Shown: piece by piece, positions 25,012 through 32,404 of the stretch | Numbering within the stretch: the stretch's first letter is position 1 | How the letters are laid out: each line of letters opens with the position of its first letter | Origin: GCA-002282575 sp964606405 | GTDB lineage: Bacteria > Pseudomonadota > Gammaproteobacteria > Thiomicrospirales > Thiomicrospiraceae | DNA: 57,558 bases | Assembly: GCA_964606405.1 (NCBI GenBank) | Contig: CAZSGH010000018.1 | Location: forward strand, 1 to 57,558 | Direction: 5' to 3' | Position numbers and translations under genes: made by a program | The notes under the pieces: generated by a model | Seen by the model: only the letters and a program-made list of their open reading frames with translations | Databases searched by the model: none | What the model was told of the DNA's origin: nothing

Positions 25012-25716
25012 ATGCAACATTTAAGTCGATTTTTGCGTGCTTTTTGCCACTCGCCTTGGTGTATTGGTTTGACTCAGCATCAAACTGATTGGGCAACGCA
25101 GGTATTAAGCAAACAGTTTGGTTATTACGCTGTGCAATTAGGGGCCGCTTATGATCTTTCTCAGGCGTGGCAACATTGTCAGATTCGTCATAAGATACAA
25201 TTGTCTGATGCGCTATTATCGGGTGTTGATGTTGTTGCCGATTATCGGGATTTGCCGCTTAAAACGGATAGTGTTGATCTGATTCTATTACAACATACGT
25301 TAGAACAGATCGAGGATCCCTATGCTTTATTGCGTGAGGTCGATAGGGTTTTAATTCGTGATGGTCGGGTGGTGGTGATGGGGTTTGCACCACTAAATGC
25401 ATGGCGTGGTCAGTGGTTTGGTCGGCATAAGCAAGCGACGTCTCAGTTAGCGGTATTTTCGCCAGGTCGGGTAGTTGATGGCTTGCAAACGCTAGGTTTT
25501 GAAATTCAGCAAGTGTCTTTTTATCCCGAAAAAGGCTGGCAACGCTGGCTTCCGTGGTTGGCCACTCCTTTTTCTCAGGGATATGCGTTAATTGCGCAGA
25601 AGAAAACCTCGCGCGTTAAGTTAATTGGTTTGCGTGATGGTTGGCGTTGGCAGTCGTTACTGCCACAATTGGCGCGTCGTAATGTAATAGATAAGGTGAA
25701 TCGTGAAGCAAGTTGA
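25012..25716 (+). CDS. SAM-dependent class I methyltransferase, YafS-like
   Basis: This 234-residue methyltransferase occupies the position of yafS next to gloB and rnhA. The central motif VVADYRDLPLKTDSVDLILLQHTLEQIEDPYALLREVDRVLIRDGRVVVMGF is typical of Methyltransf_11 proteins. The usual glycine-rich motif I is poorly conserved, as in YafS-type members. AGGAG lies 6 nt before the ATG. The gene is divergent from gloB, and its last codons overlap the rnhA start. The substrate is unknown. Confidence 0.82.
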   Translation: MQHLSRFLRAFCHSPWCIGLTQHQTDWATQVLSKQFGYYAVQLGAAYDLSQAWQHCQIRHKIQLSDALLSGVDVVADYRDLPLKTDSVDLILLQHTLEQIEDPYALLREVDRVLIRDGRVVVMGFAPLNAWRGQWFGRHKQATSQLAVFSPGRVVDGLQTLGFEIQQVSFYPEKGWQRWLPWLATPFSQGYALIAQKKTSRVKLIGLRDGWRWQSLLPQLARRNVIDKVNREAS

Positions 25717-26131
25717 AATTTTTACCGATGGTGCCTGTTCGGGCAATCCTGGTCCAGGTGGTTGGGCAGCTTTGCTGCGCTTCGGCGAGGTCGAAAAAAT
25801 GCTGAGTGGGGGCGAAACCAATACCACCAATAACCGAATGGAGTTGCGTGGTGCAATTGAGGGCTTGAGTGCGTTAAAAGCGCCTTGTGCGGTAACGCTA
25901 TATACCGATTCGCAATATGTGCAAAAAGGCATGACGGAGTGGATAGCGGGTTGGCAGAAAAAAGCCTTTAAAGGGGTTAAAAATCCTGACTTATGGCAAG
26001 CATTATTGGTTGCCTCTGAGCCGCATCAGATTAACTGGCAGTGGGTGCGTGGGCATAATGGACATGCAGAAAACGAGCGAGTTGATGAAGCGGCACGCCT
26101 TGCTGCCGTGCCGTTTGGTTATCCTGCGTAG
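25703..26131 (+). CDS. rnhA: Ribonuclease HI
   Basis: This 142-residue enzyme degrades the RNA strand of RNA-DNA hybrids. The catalytic carboxylates are visible in FTDGACSGNPGPGGW (Asp8), NRMELRGAIEG (Glu), YTDSQYV (Asp) and ERVDEAARLAA (Asp). The WIAGWQKKAFKGVKNPDLW basic protrusion is that of the E. coli-type enzyme. The start is GTG, inside the end of the methyltransferase gene. Its 3' end overlaps dnaQ by 13 bp tail to tail, a tight arrangement with no room for a terminator. Confidence 0.95.
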   Translation: MKQVEIFTDGACSGNPGPGGWAALLRFGEVEKMLSGGETNTTNNRMELRGAIEGLSALKAPCAVTLYTDSQYVQKGMTEWIAGWQKKAFKGVKNPDLWQALLVASEPHQINWQWVRGHNGHAENERVDEAARLAAVPFGYPA

Positions 26132-26832
26132 CCTGTCGTCCATATGCAAGCCTTTTTTTCCATGCGCGCAATCATCGTTTGATGGGCTTGCTGTTGTTCA
26201 TTTGAGGGTACAAATAACGGTAGCTTCGTTAATAAACTATGAGCAAGCTCTGCCGCTTTACTTTGCGTGCCGCCATTCGTATTCGTCTCGTGACTTAAGC
26301 CTAAACCAGTCTGTCCGCCAGTCATGGCAAGGTAAACGTCCGCGAGAATCTGGCTATCGAGTAAAGCACCGTGAAATTCGCGTTTGCTATTATCGACACC
26401 AAGACGTTTGCATAAAGCATCTAACGAATGACGTTGACCTGGGTATTGCTTTTTCGATAGTGCGAGGGTATCGGTAACACTAGCGTGTTGTTCTATTTTT
26501 CCCCAAGGATTGGGTTTGAGTCGAGCCAATTCGGCATTTAAATGACCAATATCGAAGGGTGCGTTATGAATGAGCAGTTCAGCACCCTCAATAAATGCCA
26601 TAAAGTCGCTAACAATCGCTTCAAAGTAAGGCTCATTCGCCACGCGCTCATTGGTGATACCGTGGATGCGAATAACTTCATCGTCAATATGGCGGTCGGG
26701 GTTAATATATTGATGATAGGTGCGTCCTGTCGGACGACGGTTGTCGAGTTCAACGGCGCCAATTTCGACAATGCGATGCCCTTGCTTAGGGTCAATGCCC
26801 GTTGTTTCGGTATCGAGCACAATTTGTCGCAT
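26119..26832 (-). CDS. dnaQ: DNA polymerase III epsilon subunit (3'-5' proofreading exonuclease)
   Basis: This 237-residue DEDDh exonuclease is the proofreading subunit of the replicative polymerase. The exo motifs are ExoI VLDTETTGIDP, ExoII LLIHNAPFDIGHLN and ExoIII EFHGALLDSQILADVYLAM, which hold the Asp/Glu/Asp/His/Asp set. A C-terminal tail of about 55 residues should bind the alpha subunit. The convergent pairing with rnhA is the classic enterobacterial order, although there rnhA and dnaQ are divergent; here they converge. A family A repeat lies immediately upstream of its start. Confidence 0.95.
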   Translation of the reverse strand: MRQIVLDTETTGIDPKQGHRIVEIGAVELDNRRPTGRTYHQYINPDRHIDDEVIRIHGITNERVANEPYFEAIVSDFMAFIEGAELLIHNAPFDIGHLNAELARLKPNPWGKIEQHASVTDTLALSKKQYPGQRHSLDALCKRLGVDNSKREFHGALLDSQILADVYLAMTGGQTGLGLSHETNTNGGTQSKAAELAHSLLTKLPLFVPSNEQQQAHQTMIARMEKKACIWTTGYAG

Positions 26833-26852
26833 AAGCGGGGTAAACCTTATAG

Positions 26853-27001
26853 TGACCTCTAAAAACCCTAGAGGGTTGGGGGTCTGGGGGAAGGGATGAA
26901 CTAATACTGCATGTAACTGCTTGATTTAAGCCCTTCCACCAGCGGTAAAATAATTTAGGGACGCTAAAATACCACGAAGTGGGTTTTTTAGAAGTTCCCT
27001 T
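26853..27001 (-). repeat. Family A intergenic repeat, copy 8 (inverted)
   Basis: It begins GACCTCTAAAAACCC, contains GGGGTCTGGGGGAAGGG and CCCTTCCACCAGCGG, and ends GTTTTTTAGAAGTTCCCT. The edges are inverted copies of each other and of other family members. It lies between dnaQ and the -10 box of the FKBP gene. Confidence 0.75.
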
Positions 27002-27004
27002 AGG

Positions 27005-27010
27005 TATAAT
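27005..27010 (+). promoter_or_regulatory. Probable -10 box for the FKBP isomerase gene
   Basis: A perfect TATAAT 38 bp before the ATG at 27048. No convincing -35 hexamer is seen, because the preceding bases belong to the repeat. Confidence 0.4.
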
Positions 27011-27047
27011 GATGCGTTAATTTTAAGCTATTTTAGGACGCTGTGCT

Positions 27048-27503
27048 ATGAAAATCCGTAATGGTTGTGTCGTTTCGATGCATTACACCTTAACCAATGA
27101 TGCCGGTGAAGTGATTGATACGTCGATTGGTTATGAGCCTTTAGAGTATGTTCATGGTGAAGGTGAAATTGTTCCTGGTCTAGAAGCCTTTTTAGATGGT
27201 GAGGATGTTGGTTTTGCAGGCAAAGTGTCTGTTGCCCCAGAACAGGCTTATGGTGAGCACAATGTCGGACTCATCTTGGCAGCACAGCCCGAAAACTTCC
27301 CTGATGATATGGAGTTGGCTGTCGGCATGCAGGTTCAGACTGAATTACCTGACGGCACGCTTGCGGTCTTTCAAGTAACTGAGGTCTCAGAATCGGGTAT
27401 TAAGCTCGATGCCAATCATCCTTTGGCAGGAAAAACATTACATTTCGATGTCGAAGTGCTAGATGTGCAAGACGGTGCTTTGCTGACTGATGGCGGTTCT
27501 TAA
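27048..27503 (+). CDS. FKBP-type peptidyl-prolyl cis-trans isomerase, SlyD-like
   Basis: This 151-residue prolyl isomerase belongs to the SlyD/FkpB group. An FKBP half (VVSMHYTLTNDAGEVIDTSIGYEPLEYVHGEGEIVPGLEAFLDG) is followed by the inserted chaperone (IF) domain, near residues 65-125, and the returning strand HFDVEVLDV. The His/Cys-rich metal-binding tail of enterobacterial SlyD is absent. It probably assists cytosolic protein folding. There is no signal peptide. A family B repeat follows the stop. Confidence 0.88.
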   Translation: MKIRNGCVVSMHYTLTNDAGEVIDTSIGYEPLEYVHGEGEIVPGLEAFLDGEDVGFAGKVSVAPEQAYGEHNVGLILAAQPENFPDDMELAVGMQVQTELPDGTLAVFQVTEVSESGIKLDANHPLAGKTLHFDVEVLDVQDGALLTDGGS

Positions 27504-27510
27504 TAGAAAG

Positions 27511-27575
27511 TCATTCCCGCGAAAGCGGGAATCTGTCTCATTGGTTTTATGGATCCCCGCATGCGCGAGGATGAC
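27511..27575. repeat. Family B 65-bp double-hairpin repeat, copy 2
   Basis: TCATTCCCGCGAAAGCGGGA forms a perfect first hairpin (ATTCCCGC/GCGGGAAT). A second hairpin ATCCCCGC-ATG-CGCGAGGAT follows, ending in GATGAC, which pairs with the opening GTCAT. It is the same length as the copies at 19101 and 28939. Confidence 0.9.
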
Positions 27576-27597
27576 GGAATATCGCGTTATCTAAGGG

Positions 27598-27642
27598 AGC
27601 CTCTAAAAAAACTTCGCTTCGCTCATTTTTAGATGTACCCCT
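27598..27642. repeat. Family A short form, copy 9
   Basis: GAGCCTCTAAAAAAACTTCGCTTCGCTCATTTTTAGATGTACCCC: the family A left hairpin only, with the loop CTTCGCTTCGCTC retained. Confidence 0.7.
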
Positions 27643-27725
27643 AAGTAATTACGCAAACGAATTGTTAGTTTTTTTAAGAAAATGTACACTTTAACCGCCT
27701 AAAAATGAGCGATGGAAGGTGTGCG

Positions 27726-27848
27726 ATGCGGGTTGTTTTGGCGGTCATATTATTTATTGGATTGGCAGGTTGGGTTTGGTTAGATGCCGCTGCGAGTGGC
27801 GCAATTACTGCGCCGATTAAAGTGGATATTAATATAAGCTATCGATAA
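27726..27848 (+). CDS. 40-residue single-pass membrane peptide
   Basis: This is a short frame that I do not recognise. It has a good ribosome-binding site (GGAAGGTG, 5-9 nt upstream) and a strong terminator 12 nt after its stop. The peptide starts MRVVLAVILFIGLAGWVWLD, one hydrophobic helix with two tryptophans at its end, then AAASGAITAPIKVDINISYR. It could be a small membrane protein or a secreted peptide after cleavage near ASG. The clean ribosome-binding site and terminator are the main support for its being real. Confidence 0.55.
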   Translation: MRVVLAVILFIGLAGWVWLDAAASGAITAPIKVDINISYR

Positions 27849-27860
27849 TAACTTGTATTT

Positions 27861-27890
27861 AAAAAAGGAGACGTTATGTCTCCTTTTTTA
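27861..27890. terminator. Bidirectional rho-independent terminator
   Basis: AAAAAAGGAGAC, loop GTTAT, then GTCTCCTTTTTT, a perfect 12-bp stem followed by TA. It lies between the 40-residue frame on the plus strand and the S49 peptidase gene on the minus strand and can serve both. Confidence 0.92.
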
Positions 27891-27905
27891 TTGCCTATTT
27901 CGTCC

Positions 27906-28850
27906 TTAAAATTTAAGCCCAGCACCCATGCTTTTTTGCAATGTTAGTGCAATGCTTGCACCTAAATTGCCTGTTAGCTTATCCATCCAGTGGGTTTCTG
28001 GGGCGTATTCGATAATCTCTTCTTCTTTGATTTCATTACGAGCAATGGTGCGCACATCGCCTAAGCCATCAATTAAGCCCATACCAACAGCTTCATCACC
28101 AATCCAAACCAGCCCAGTAAATAATTCTGCTGTTTCTTTTAAGCGAGCGCCCCGTCCATCACGTACCGCTTTTTTGAATTGCTCATGCGTGCGAGCGAGA
28201 ACATGTTGTTGCAAATGTTTTTGTGCTTCGACATCGGCAGGTGCAAAAGGATCCATCAAACGCTTGTGTTCTCCAGCTGCTAAAGAGCGGTTCTCGATGC
28301 CGATTTTGTCCATCAACCCCGTCACACCAAAACCGTCAAAACGCACACCAATCGACCCCACGATGCTTGCCTTATCGGCAAAGATTTTATCCGTGGCACT
28401 AGCGATGTAATAACATCCAGAAGCACATAGGTCTTCGGCGACAGTGTAAATTGGTTTATTCGGATATAACCCTTTTAAACGCAGAATTTCATCATAAATC
28501 AAGCCAGACTGAACAGCAGAACCTCCGGGCGAATTCACTTGTAAAAAAACAGCTTTGCTGTGCTCGTTTTTGAATGCATCTTGCAGTAAAGGAATGATTG
28601 TCTCAGCACTGGTTGGTGTTTCAGGCATAATCGGTCCCGTAATATGCACGCTGGCAATGTGTGACTTTAGATTTTCTTCGAGTCCCTTGCTGTTAATACC
28701 TTGGCTGAGTAAGGCAAGGCTACCGACCAAATACACAACAACCCCTAATTTAAGTAGATTAGTAAACCAGCGTCCACGTCGTTCTGTTTTGACGAAAGCG
28801 GTTGCCGCATCGGCGAGTTGTTGCATGGATTGATGATTTAATTCCGACAT
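27906..28850 (-). CDS. sppA: S49-family signal peptide peptidase (SppA/SohB type)
   Basis: This 314-residue inner-membrane serine protease has one N-terminal membrane helix (NLLKLGVVVYLVGSLALLSQG, near 30-50). The catalytic Ser lies in AEDLCASGCYYIASATDKIFA and the general-base Lys in AAGEHKRLMDPF. VNSPGGSAVQSGLIYDEI matches the ClpP-like fold. This is the short, single-domain form, not the double-domain E. coli SppA. It clears cleaved signal peptides or membrane fragments, an inference from the family. It may be dicistronic only with itself, because repeats and a terminator bound it on both sides. Confidence 0.88.
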   Translation of the reverse strand: MSELNHQSMQQLADAATAFVKTERRGRWFTNLLKLGVVVYLVGSLALLSQGINSKGLEENLKSHIASVHITGPIMPETPTSAETIIPLLQDAFKNEHSKAVFLQVNSPGGSAVQSGLIYDEILRLKGLYPNKPIYTVAEDLCASGCYYIASATDKIFADKASIVGSIGVRFDGFGVTGLMDKIGIENRSLAAGEHKRLMDPFAPADVEAQKHLQQHVLARTHEQFKKAVRDGRGARLKETAELFTGLVWIGDEAVGMGLIDGLGDVRTIARNEIKEEEIIEYAPETHWMDKLTGNLGASIALTLQKSMGAGLKF

Positions 28851-28938
28851 AATCTGTTTTTCCTATAAAATGGTGCCCGACGTGCCATGATACCCGATTC
28901 GGGAGTTTGATTCACTAAAGGGAATCTCTAAAAACGCG

Positions 28939-29003
28939 TCATTCTCGCGAAAGCGGGAATCTATCTTCTTGACTTTATGGATCCCCGCATACGCGAGGAT
29001 GAT
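28939..29003. repeat. Family B 65-bp double-hairpin repeat, copy 3, next to a family A fragment
   Basis: TCATTCTCGCGAAAGCGGGA, the same spacer TATCTTCTTGACTTTATGG, and ATCCCCGCATACGCGAGGAT follow the pattern of the copies at 19101 and 27511. Directly to its left (28920-28936) is GGGAATCTCTAAAAACG, the left edge of family A, as though family B inserted into or truncated a family A element. Confidence 0.85.
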
Positions 29004-29050
29004 GAAGTATTGAGTTATTAGAAATTTTCTAGACATAAAGCGATTTAACC

Positions 29051-30880
29051 GTGTCCCAAGAAGCCCAGCCTATTTTTGACTTAATGCATTTCCTCGCTAA
29101 CTTGCCAGAATCATCGGGGTGTTACCTGATGTTTAATGGCGATGCGCAAGTGATTTATGTGGGCAAAGCAAAAAATCTCAAGCGTCGCGTGAGTAGTTAT
29201 TTTAACCGCGAGCAAGATCATCCCAAAACACGGGCTTTGGTCGCACAGATTGCACGTGTCGAGTTGATGCTCACACAGAGCGAGGCCGAAGCTTTTATCT
29301 TAGAATATACGCTGATTAAAAAACATAACCCGCGCTACAACATTATTTTTAGAGACGATAAATCTTATCCTTATTTGTATTTAAGTAGTCAACAAGACTT
29401 TCCAGGGTTGTATGCCTATCGCGGCAGTCGTAAAAAAGAAGGGCGTTTATTTGGACCATTTCCCAGTAGCCCCGCGGTGTACGAAACGCTGAACTTATTG
29501 CAAAAAGTATTTCCTGTTCGTCAGTGCAGCGATAGTTTTTATCGCAATCGCGCCCGTCCTTGTTTGCAATACGAGATTAAGCGCTGCACAGCACCTTGTG
29601 TCGGCTTAATCAGCAAAACTGATTATGCTAAAGATGTGCAAGATACAGTTGCGTTTTTAGAGGGTAAAAGTAAAGCGCTGATTCAATCGAAACAGCAAGC
29701 GATGATGCTCGCCGCAGAAGCCTTAGAATTTGAACGGGCAGCCGTGTTACGCGATCAAATTGAATTACTCGAAAGCGTACAGCAAAAACAGTTTGTGTCG
29801 GCAGAAAAACCAGAGGATGCCGATGTTGTCACTTTGTTGCACGACGAAGCAGGGCGTGTGGTGGTTCAATTGTTGATGGTGCGCAATGGCAATTTATGGG
29901 GAAGTAGTAGCCATTTTCCGCGTCAGGCAAAAGACAGTGATGATGGGTTGGTTTTGTCTGCGTTTCTGTTGCAATACTATACGGGGCGCGATATTCCTCG
30001 GCGTATTATTTTGGGGCAAGAGCCAGATGATAAAGCGGGGTTGTTGGCGTGGTTTGCCTTACAGGCAGGTAAACATGTATATTTGGTGACGCAAGCCCGT
30101 GGCCCGGCACAAAAATGGTTGCAGTTAGCACAAGATAATGCGCGTCAGGCGCTCACAAGTTTAGAAGCGACTCAAACGCAGCAACTTAAATTGTTAACGC
30201 AATTACAAACGCGCTTTACTTTACCCAGATTGCCGCAGCGCATGGAATGTTTTGATATTTCTCATTTACAGGGCACGAATACAGTAGCTTCTTGTGTTGT
30301 CTTTATTGATGGTACTGCCAGTAAAGAACATTATCGACGCTACAACATTACAGGCATTACGCCTGGGGATGATCCAGCAGCCATGAAACAAGCTCTAGGT
30401 CGTCGCTTACTGCGTGGGCAGCAGTCGGGGGAGCTACCAGATTTGCTGATTGTCGATGGCGGAAAGGTGCAGTTAAGTATGGCGGTAGAGCAGCTTATCG
30501 CTCTGGGCTTACAAGATCAGGTCATGCTCTTGTCTATTGCCAAAGGCGAGGGGCGAAAAGCAGGGTTAGAAACTTACTATCAATCAATAACTGATGACGG
30601 TATTCAATTAGATGCCGATGATCCGATTGCACATTTATTACAGCGTATTCGAGACGAGGCTCATCGCTTTGCCATTATGGGTCAGCGGAATAGTCGCAAA
30701 AAATCATTGGTGTCGGGGCTAGAAGATATTGCTGGTATTGGTGCGAAAACCAAAACCAAACTATTAAAAGCCTTCGGCAATATGTTGGCGATTAAGGAAG
30801 CGAGTTTGTCGCAACTCTGTTCTGTCTCGGGGATAACGCAGAAGCAAGCGCAAGCAGTGTATGAGCATTTTCATTCTTAA
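29051..30880 (+). CDS. uvrC: UvrABC system protein C (excinuclease subunit)
   Basis: This 609-residue nucleotide excision repair nuclease has all expected parts: the GIY-YIG domain (LPESSGCYLMFNGDAQVIYVGKAKNLKRRVSSYF, near 15-95), the Cys-rich and UvrB-binding (UVR) region near 205-240 (ALIQSKQQAMMLAAEALEFERAAVLRDQIELLE), the RNase H-like endonuclease domain (ECFDISHLQGTNTVASCVVFIDG) and tandem helix-hairpin-helix motifs at the C-terminus (LEDIAGIGAKTKTKLLKAFG). The start is taken as GTG 29051, which retains FDLMHFLANLP; ATG 29087 is possible. No clear Shine-Dalgarno is visible. In many gammaproteobacteria pgsA follows uvrC; here three motor-like genes lie between them. Confidence 0.96.
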   Translation: MSQEAQPIFDLMHFLANLPESSGCYLMFNGDAQVIYVGKAKNLKRRVSSYFNREQDHPKTRALVAQIARVELMLTQSEAEAFILEYTLIKKHNPRYNIIFRDDKSYPYLYLSSQQDFPGLYAYRGSRKKEGRLFGPFPSSPAVYETLNLLQKVFPVRQCSDSFYRNRARPCLQYEIKRCTAPCVGLISKTDYAKDVQDTVAFLEGKSKALIQSKQQAMMLAAEALEFERAAVLRDQIELLESVQQKQFVSAEKPEDADVVTLLHDEAGRVVVQLLMVRNGNLWGSSSHFPRQAKDSDDGLVLSAFLLQYYTGRDIPRRIILGQEPDDKAGLLAWFALQAGKHVYLVTQARGPAQKWLQLAQDNARQALTSLEATQTQQLKLLTQLQTRFTLPRLPQRMECFDISHLQGTNTVASCVVFIDGTASKEHYRRYNITGITPGDDPAAMKQALGRRLLRGQQSGELPDLLIVDGGKVQLSMAVEQLIALGLQDQVMLLSIAKGEGRKAGLETYYQSITDDGIQLDADDPIAHLLQRIRDEAHRFAIMGQRNSRKKSLVSGLEDIAGIGAKTKTKLLKAFGNMLAIKEASLSQLCSVSGITQKQAQAVYEHFHS

Positions 30881-30881
30881 A

Positions 30882-31010
30882 AACCTATTGCGCTGTCATC
30901 TTGCGTCGTTGCTTCGGCGTTCGCTCTACGTCATGTAGTTGGTGTACATTCCTTGAGTCTGCACGCCTAGCGCCTAGCAATTTTGCCAGCTCACGACGGT
31001 TTTATAGGTT
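30882..31010. repeat. Single-copy hairpin-rich element after uvrC
   Basis: An element of about 129 bp bounded by an inverted AACCTAT (30882-30888) and ATAGGTT (31004-31010). Inside are CGTCGT and ACGACG arms, the palindrome CTACGTCATGTAG, and a short direct repeat GCCTAGCGCCTAGC. It differs in sequence from families A and B. Its right edge forms the stop of the MotB-like gene on the minus strand. It looks like a REP/MITE-type element, seen once in this window. Confidence 0.6.
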
Positions 31011-31701
31011 ATTGGGCAGACAGTGGATAGATGCTATTTTTCAACAAAGCCGCATTGATGTGAATGGTAATGCGACGATTTTCGGCTTTTCCTGCTGCTG
31101 TTGTGTTATCGCTAACAGGGTGATGTTCGCCCATGCCAGCAACGGCAAAGTTAGCTTCAGGAAGTTGACTGGCGCTTTGTAACACTTGCATCACCTTTAA
31201 AGCGCGCAGGGCAGATAGCTCCCAGTTACTGCGTAATCGGCTATTGGCTGAGATGGCATCATTGTCGGTATGACCTTCTACAACCACTTCAGATAGCCAA
31301 CGCATATCCTGATATTGTGCGTCGCTGATCATTTTTGGATAGCGCTGTGTTACTTGAAAGACCGCAATTTGCGGCAAAAATTGACCAATGAGGAGTAATC
31401 GATCTTGTAGCGCTGCTGATGGTTCAGTTTTGGCTGGCTCAAAAGCATCGTTGCTATTAATCGTGATCGATACGCCTTGTGTATCACGGCTGACCTTAAC
31501 CCCTGTTATTTGTTGGGTTTGTACCAGTTGTTGCAATTCTTGTTTTGATGTTTCTAATTGTGATTCAATCCAGACATGCACACGAGCCACTTCGCCCTTA
31601 TTAACTGCGATCATCATCACGAAAAAGCAGATTAATAGCGTAGTGACATCACCGAATGAGAGTAACCAAGATTTTCGTGCACGTAACTCTTGTGCTGTCA
31701 T
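31009..31701 (-). CDS. MotB-like stator protein with OmpA domain, ion-binding Asp present
   Basis: This 230-residue protein has a short cytoplasmic start, one membrane helix (SWLLSFGDVTTLLICFFVMMIAV) and a C-terminal OmpA/MotB peptidoglycan-binding domain (VVEGHTDNDAISANSRLRSNWELSALRALKVMQVLQ, NRRITIHI). Aligned by the SW...AFF/CFF frame with E. coli MotB, Asp18 falls exactly on the proton-carrying Asp32. It is the third gene of a motA-motB1-motB2 operon, with an ATGA overlap with the second gene. No flagellar gene is near. It could drive a flagellar motor encoded elsewhere or a non-flagellar machine. Confidence 0.85.
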   Translation of the reverse strand: MTAQELRARKSWLLSFGDVTTLLICFFVMMIAVNKGEVARVHVWIESQLETSKQELQQLVQTQQITGVKVSRDTQGVSITINSNDAFEPAKTEPSAALQDRLLLIGQFLPQIAVFQVTQRYPKMISDAQYQDMRWLSEVVVEGHTDNDAISANSRLRSNWELSALRALKVMQVLQSASQLPEANFAVAGMGEHHPVSDNTTAAGKAENRRITIHINAALLKNSIYPLSAQ

Positions 31702-32402
31702 TGCTGGATGTCCTTGGCAATTAACTGGGCGTTAATATAAATTTCTACGCGACGGTTGTTAGCATAATCTTTAATGTCTTTTGATGGTCTAAAACTGCCT
31801 AAACCAGCAATCGAAAATTGTCTTTCTGATAATGCGGTTCTTGTTTGTAAAAATTGTTGTACTTGTAAGGCGCGAGCAGTGGATAACTCCCAATTGCTGG
31901 GAAATCGAGCGCTGCTCATCGGTTGTTCATCGGTGTGACCTTCGATGAGGAGCTGAGCGTCGATTGAAAAGCCAGAGCGCTCAACTGGGTCGAGTAGGTT
32001 GGCATAACGTGTATTTAAATCTTCTAAGTGTAGTTGATTGAGTAAAATCACTAAAGATTGCAATTCTCCTAGCCAAGGCGAGTTAATTTTATCAGAGCCT
32101 TTTTTAAAAATTTCCTGACTGTTTAGCCTATCTGAGCGTAAGGTAAGTCTGGTTCCTTTTGTAACCGTTTCTTCTACTTCTAACCAGTCTAAATTTAGTC
32201 TTTTTTTATGCATGACGACTTGTAAATATAAGTCGTGCTGTATCTTTTGAAAATTCCTTCTTACCTCAGATCCTTCTAATTCGACCATGGTTACAGACAG
32301 AATAAAAAAAGCTAATAAAGAGGTAAATAAGGAAATATAGGTCATCAGCCACAGGCTTTCTCTGTCGATACCACGGCTAATCGAGGATTTAATTAATGCC
32401 AT
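31698..32402 (-). CDS. MotB-like protein with OmpA domain, ion-binding Asp replaced by Ser
   Basis: This 234-residue protein has the same plan: helix SLWLMTYISLFTSLLAFFILSVTMVE (17-41), a coiled and plug-like segment, then the OmpA domain (LIEGHTDEQPMSSARFPSNWELSTARALQVQQFLQ, NRRVEIYI). Aligned with E. coli MotB, Tyr22, Thr27, Ala31, Phe32 and Phe33 match, but the essential Asp32 corresponds to Ser24. It should therefore not carry protons by itself. It begins 2 nt after the MotA-like gene and overlaps the next MotB-like gene. A heterodimer with the downstream protein is a natural guess. Confidence 0.85.
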   Translation of the reverse strand: MALIKSSISRGIDRESLWLMTYISLFTSLLAFFILSVTMVELEGSEVRRNFQKIQHDLYLQVVMHKKRLNLDWLEVEETVTKGTRLTLRSDRLNSQEIFKKGSDKINSPWLGELQSLVILLNQLHLEDLNTRYANLLDPVERSGFSIDAQLLIEGHTDEQPMSSARFPSNWELSTARALQVQQFLQTRTALSERQFSIAGLGSFRPSKDIKDYANNRRVEIYINAQLIAKDIQQ

Positions 32403-32404
32403 GA

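Noticed and set aside
24938..25096. Longer start for gloB at 25096
   Set aside because: It would overlap the start of the divergent methyltransferase gene and give an N-terminal extension foreign to glyoxalase II.
15868..28937. CRISPR array made of the recurring palindromes
   Set aside because: Copies are kilobases apart in separate gaps, in both orientations, without regular spacers or cas genes.
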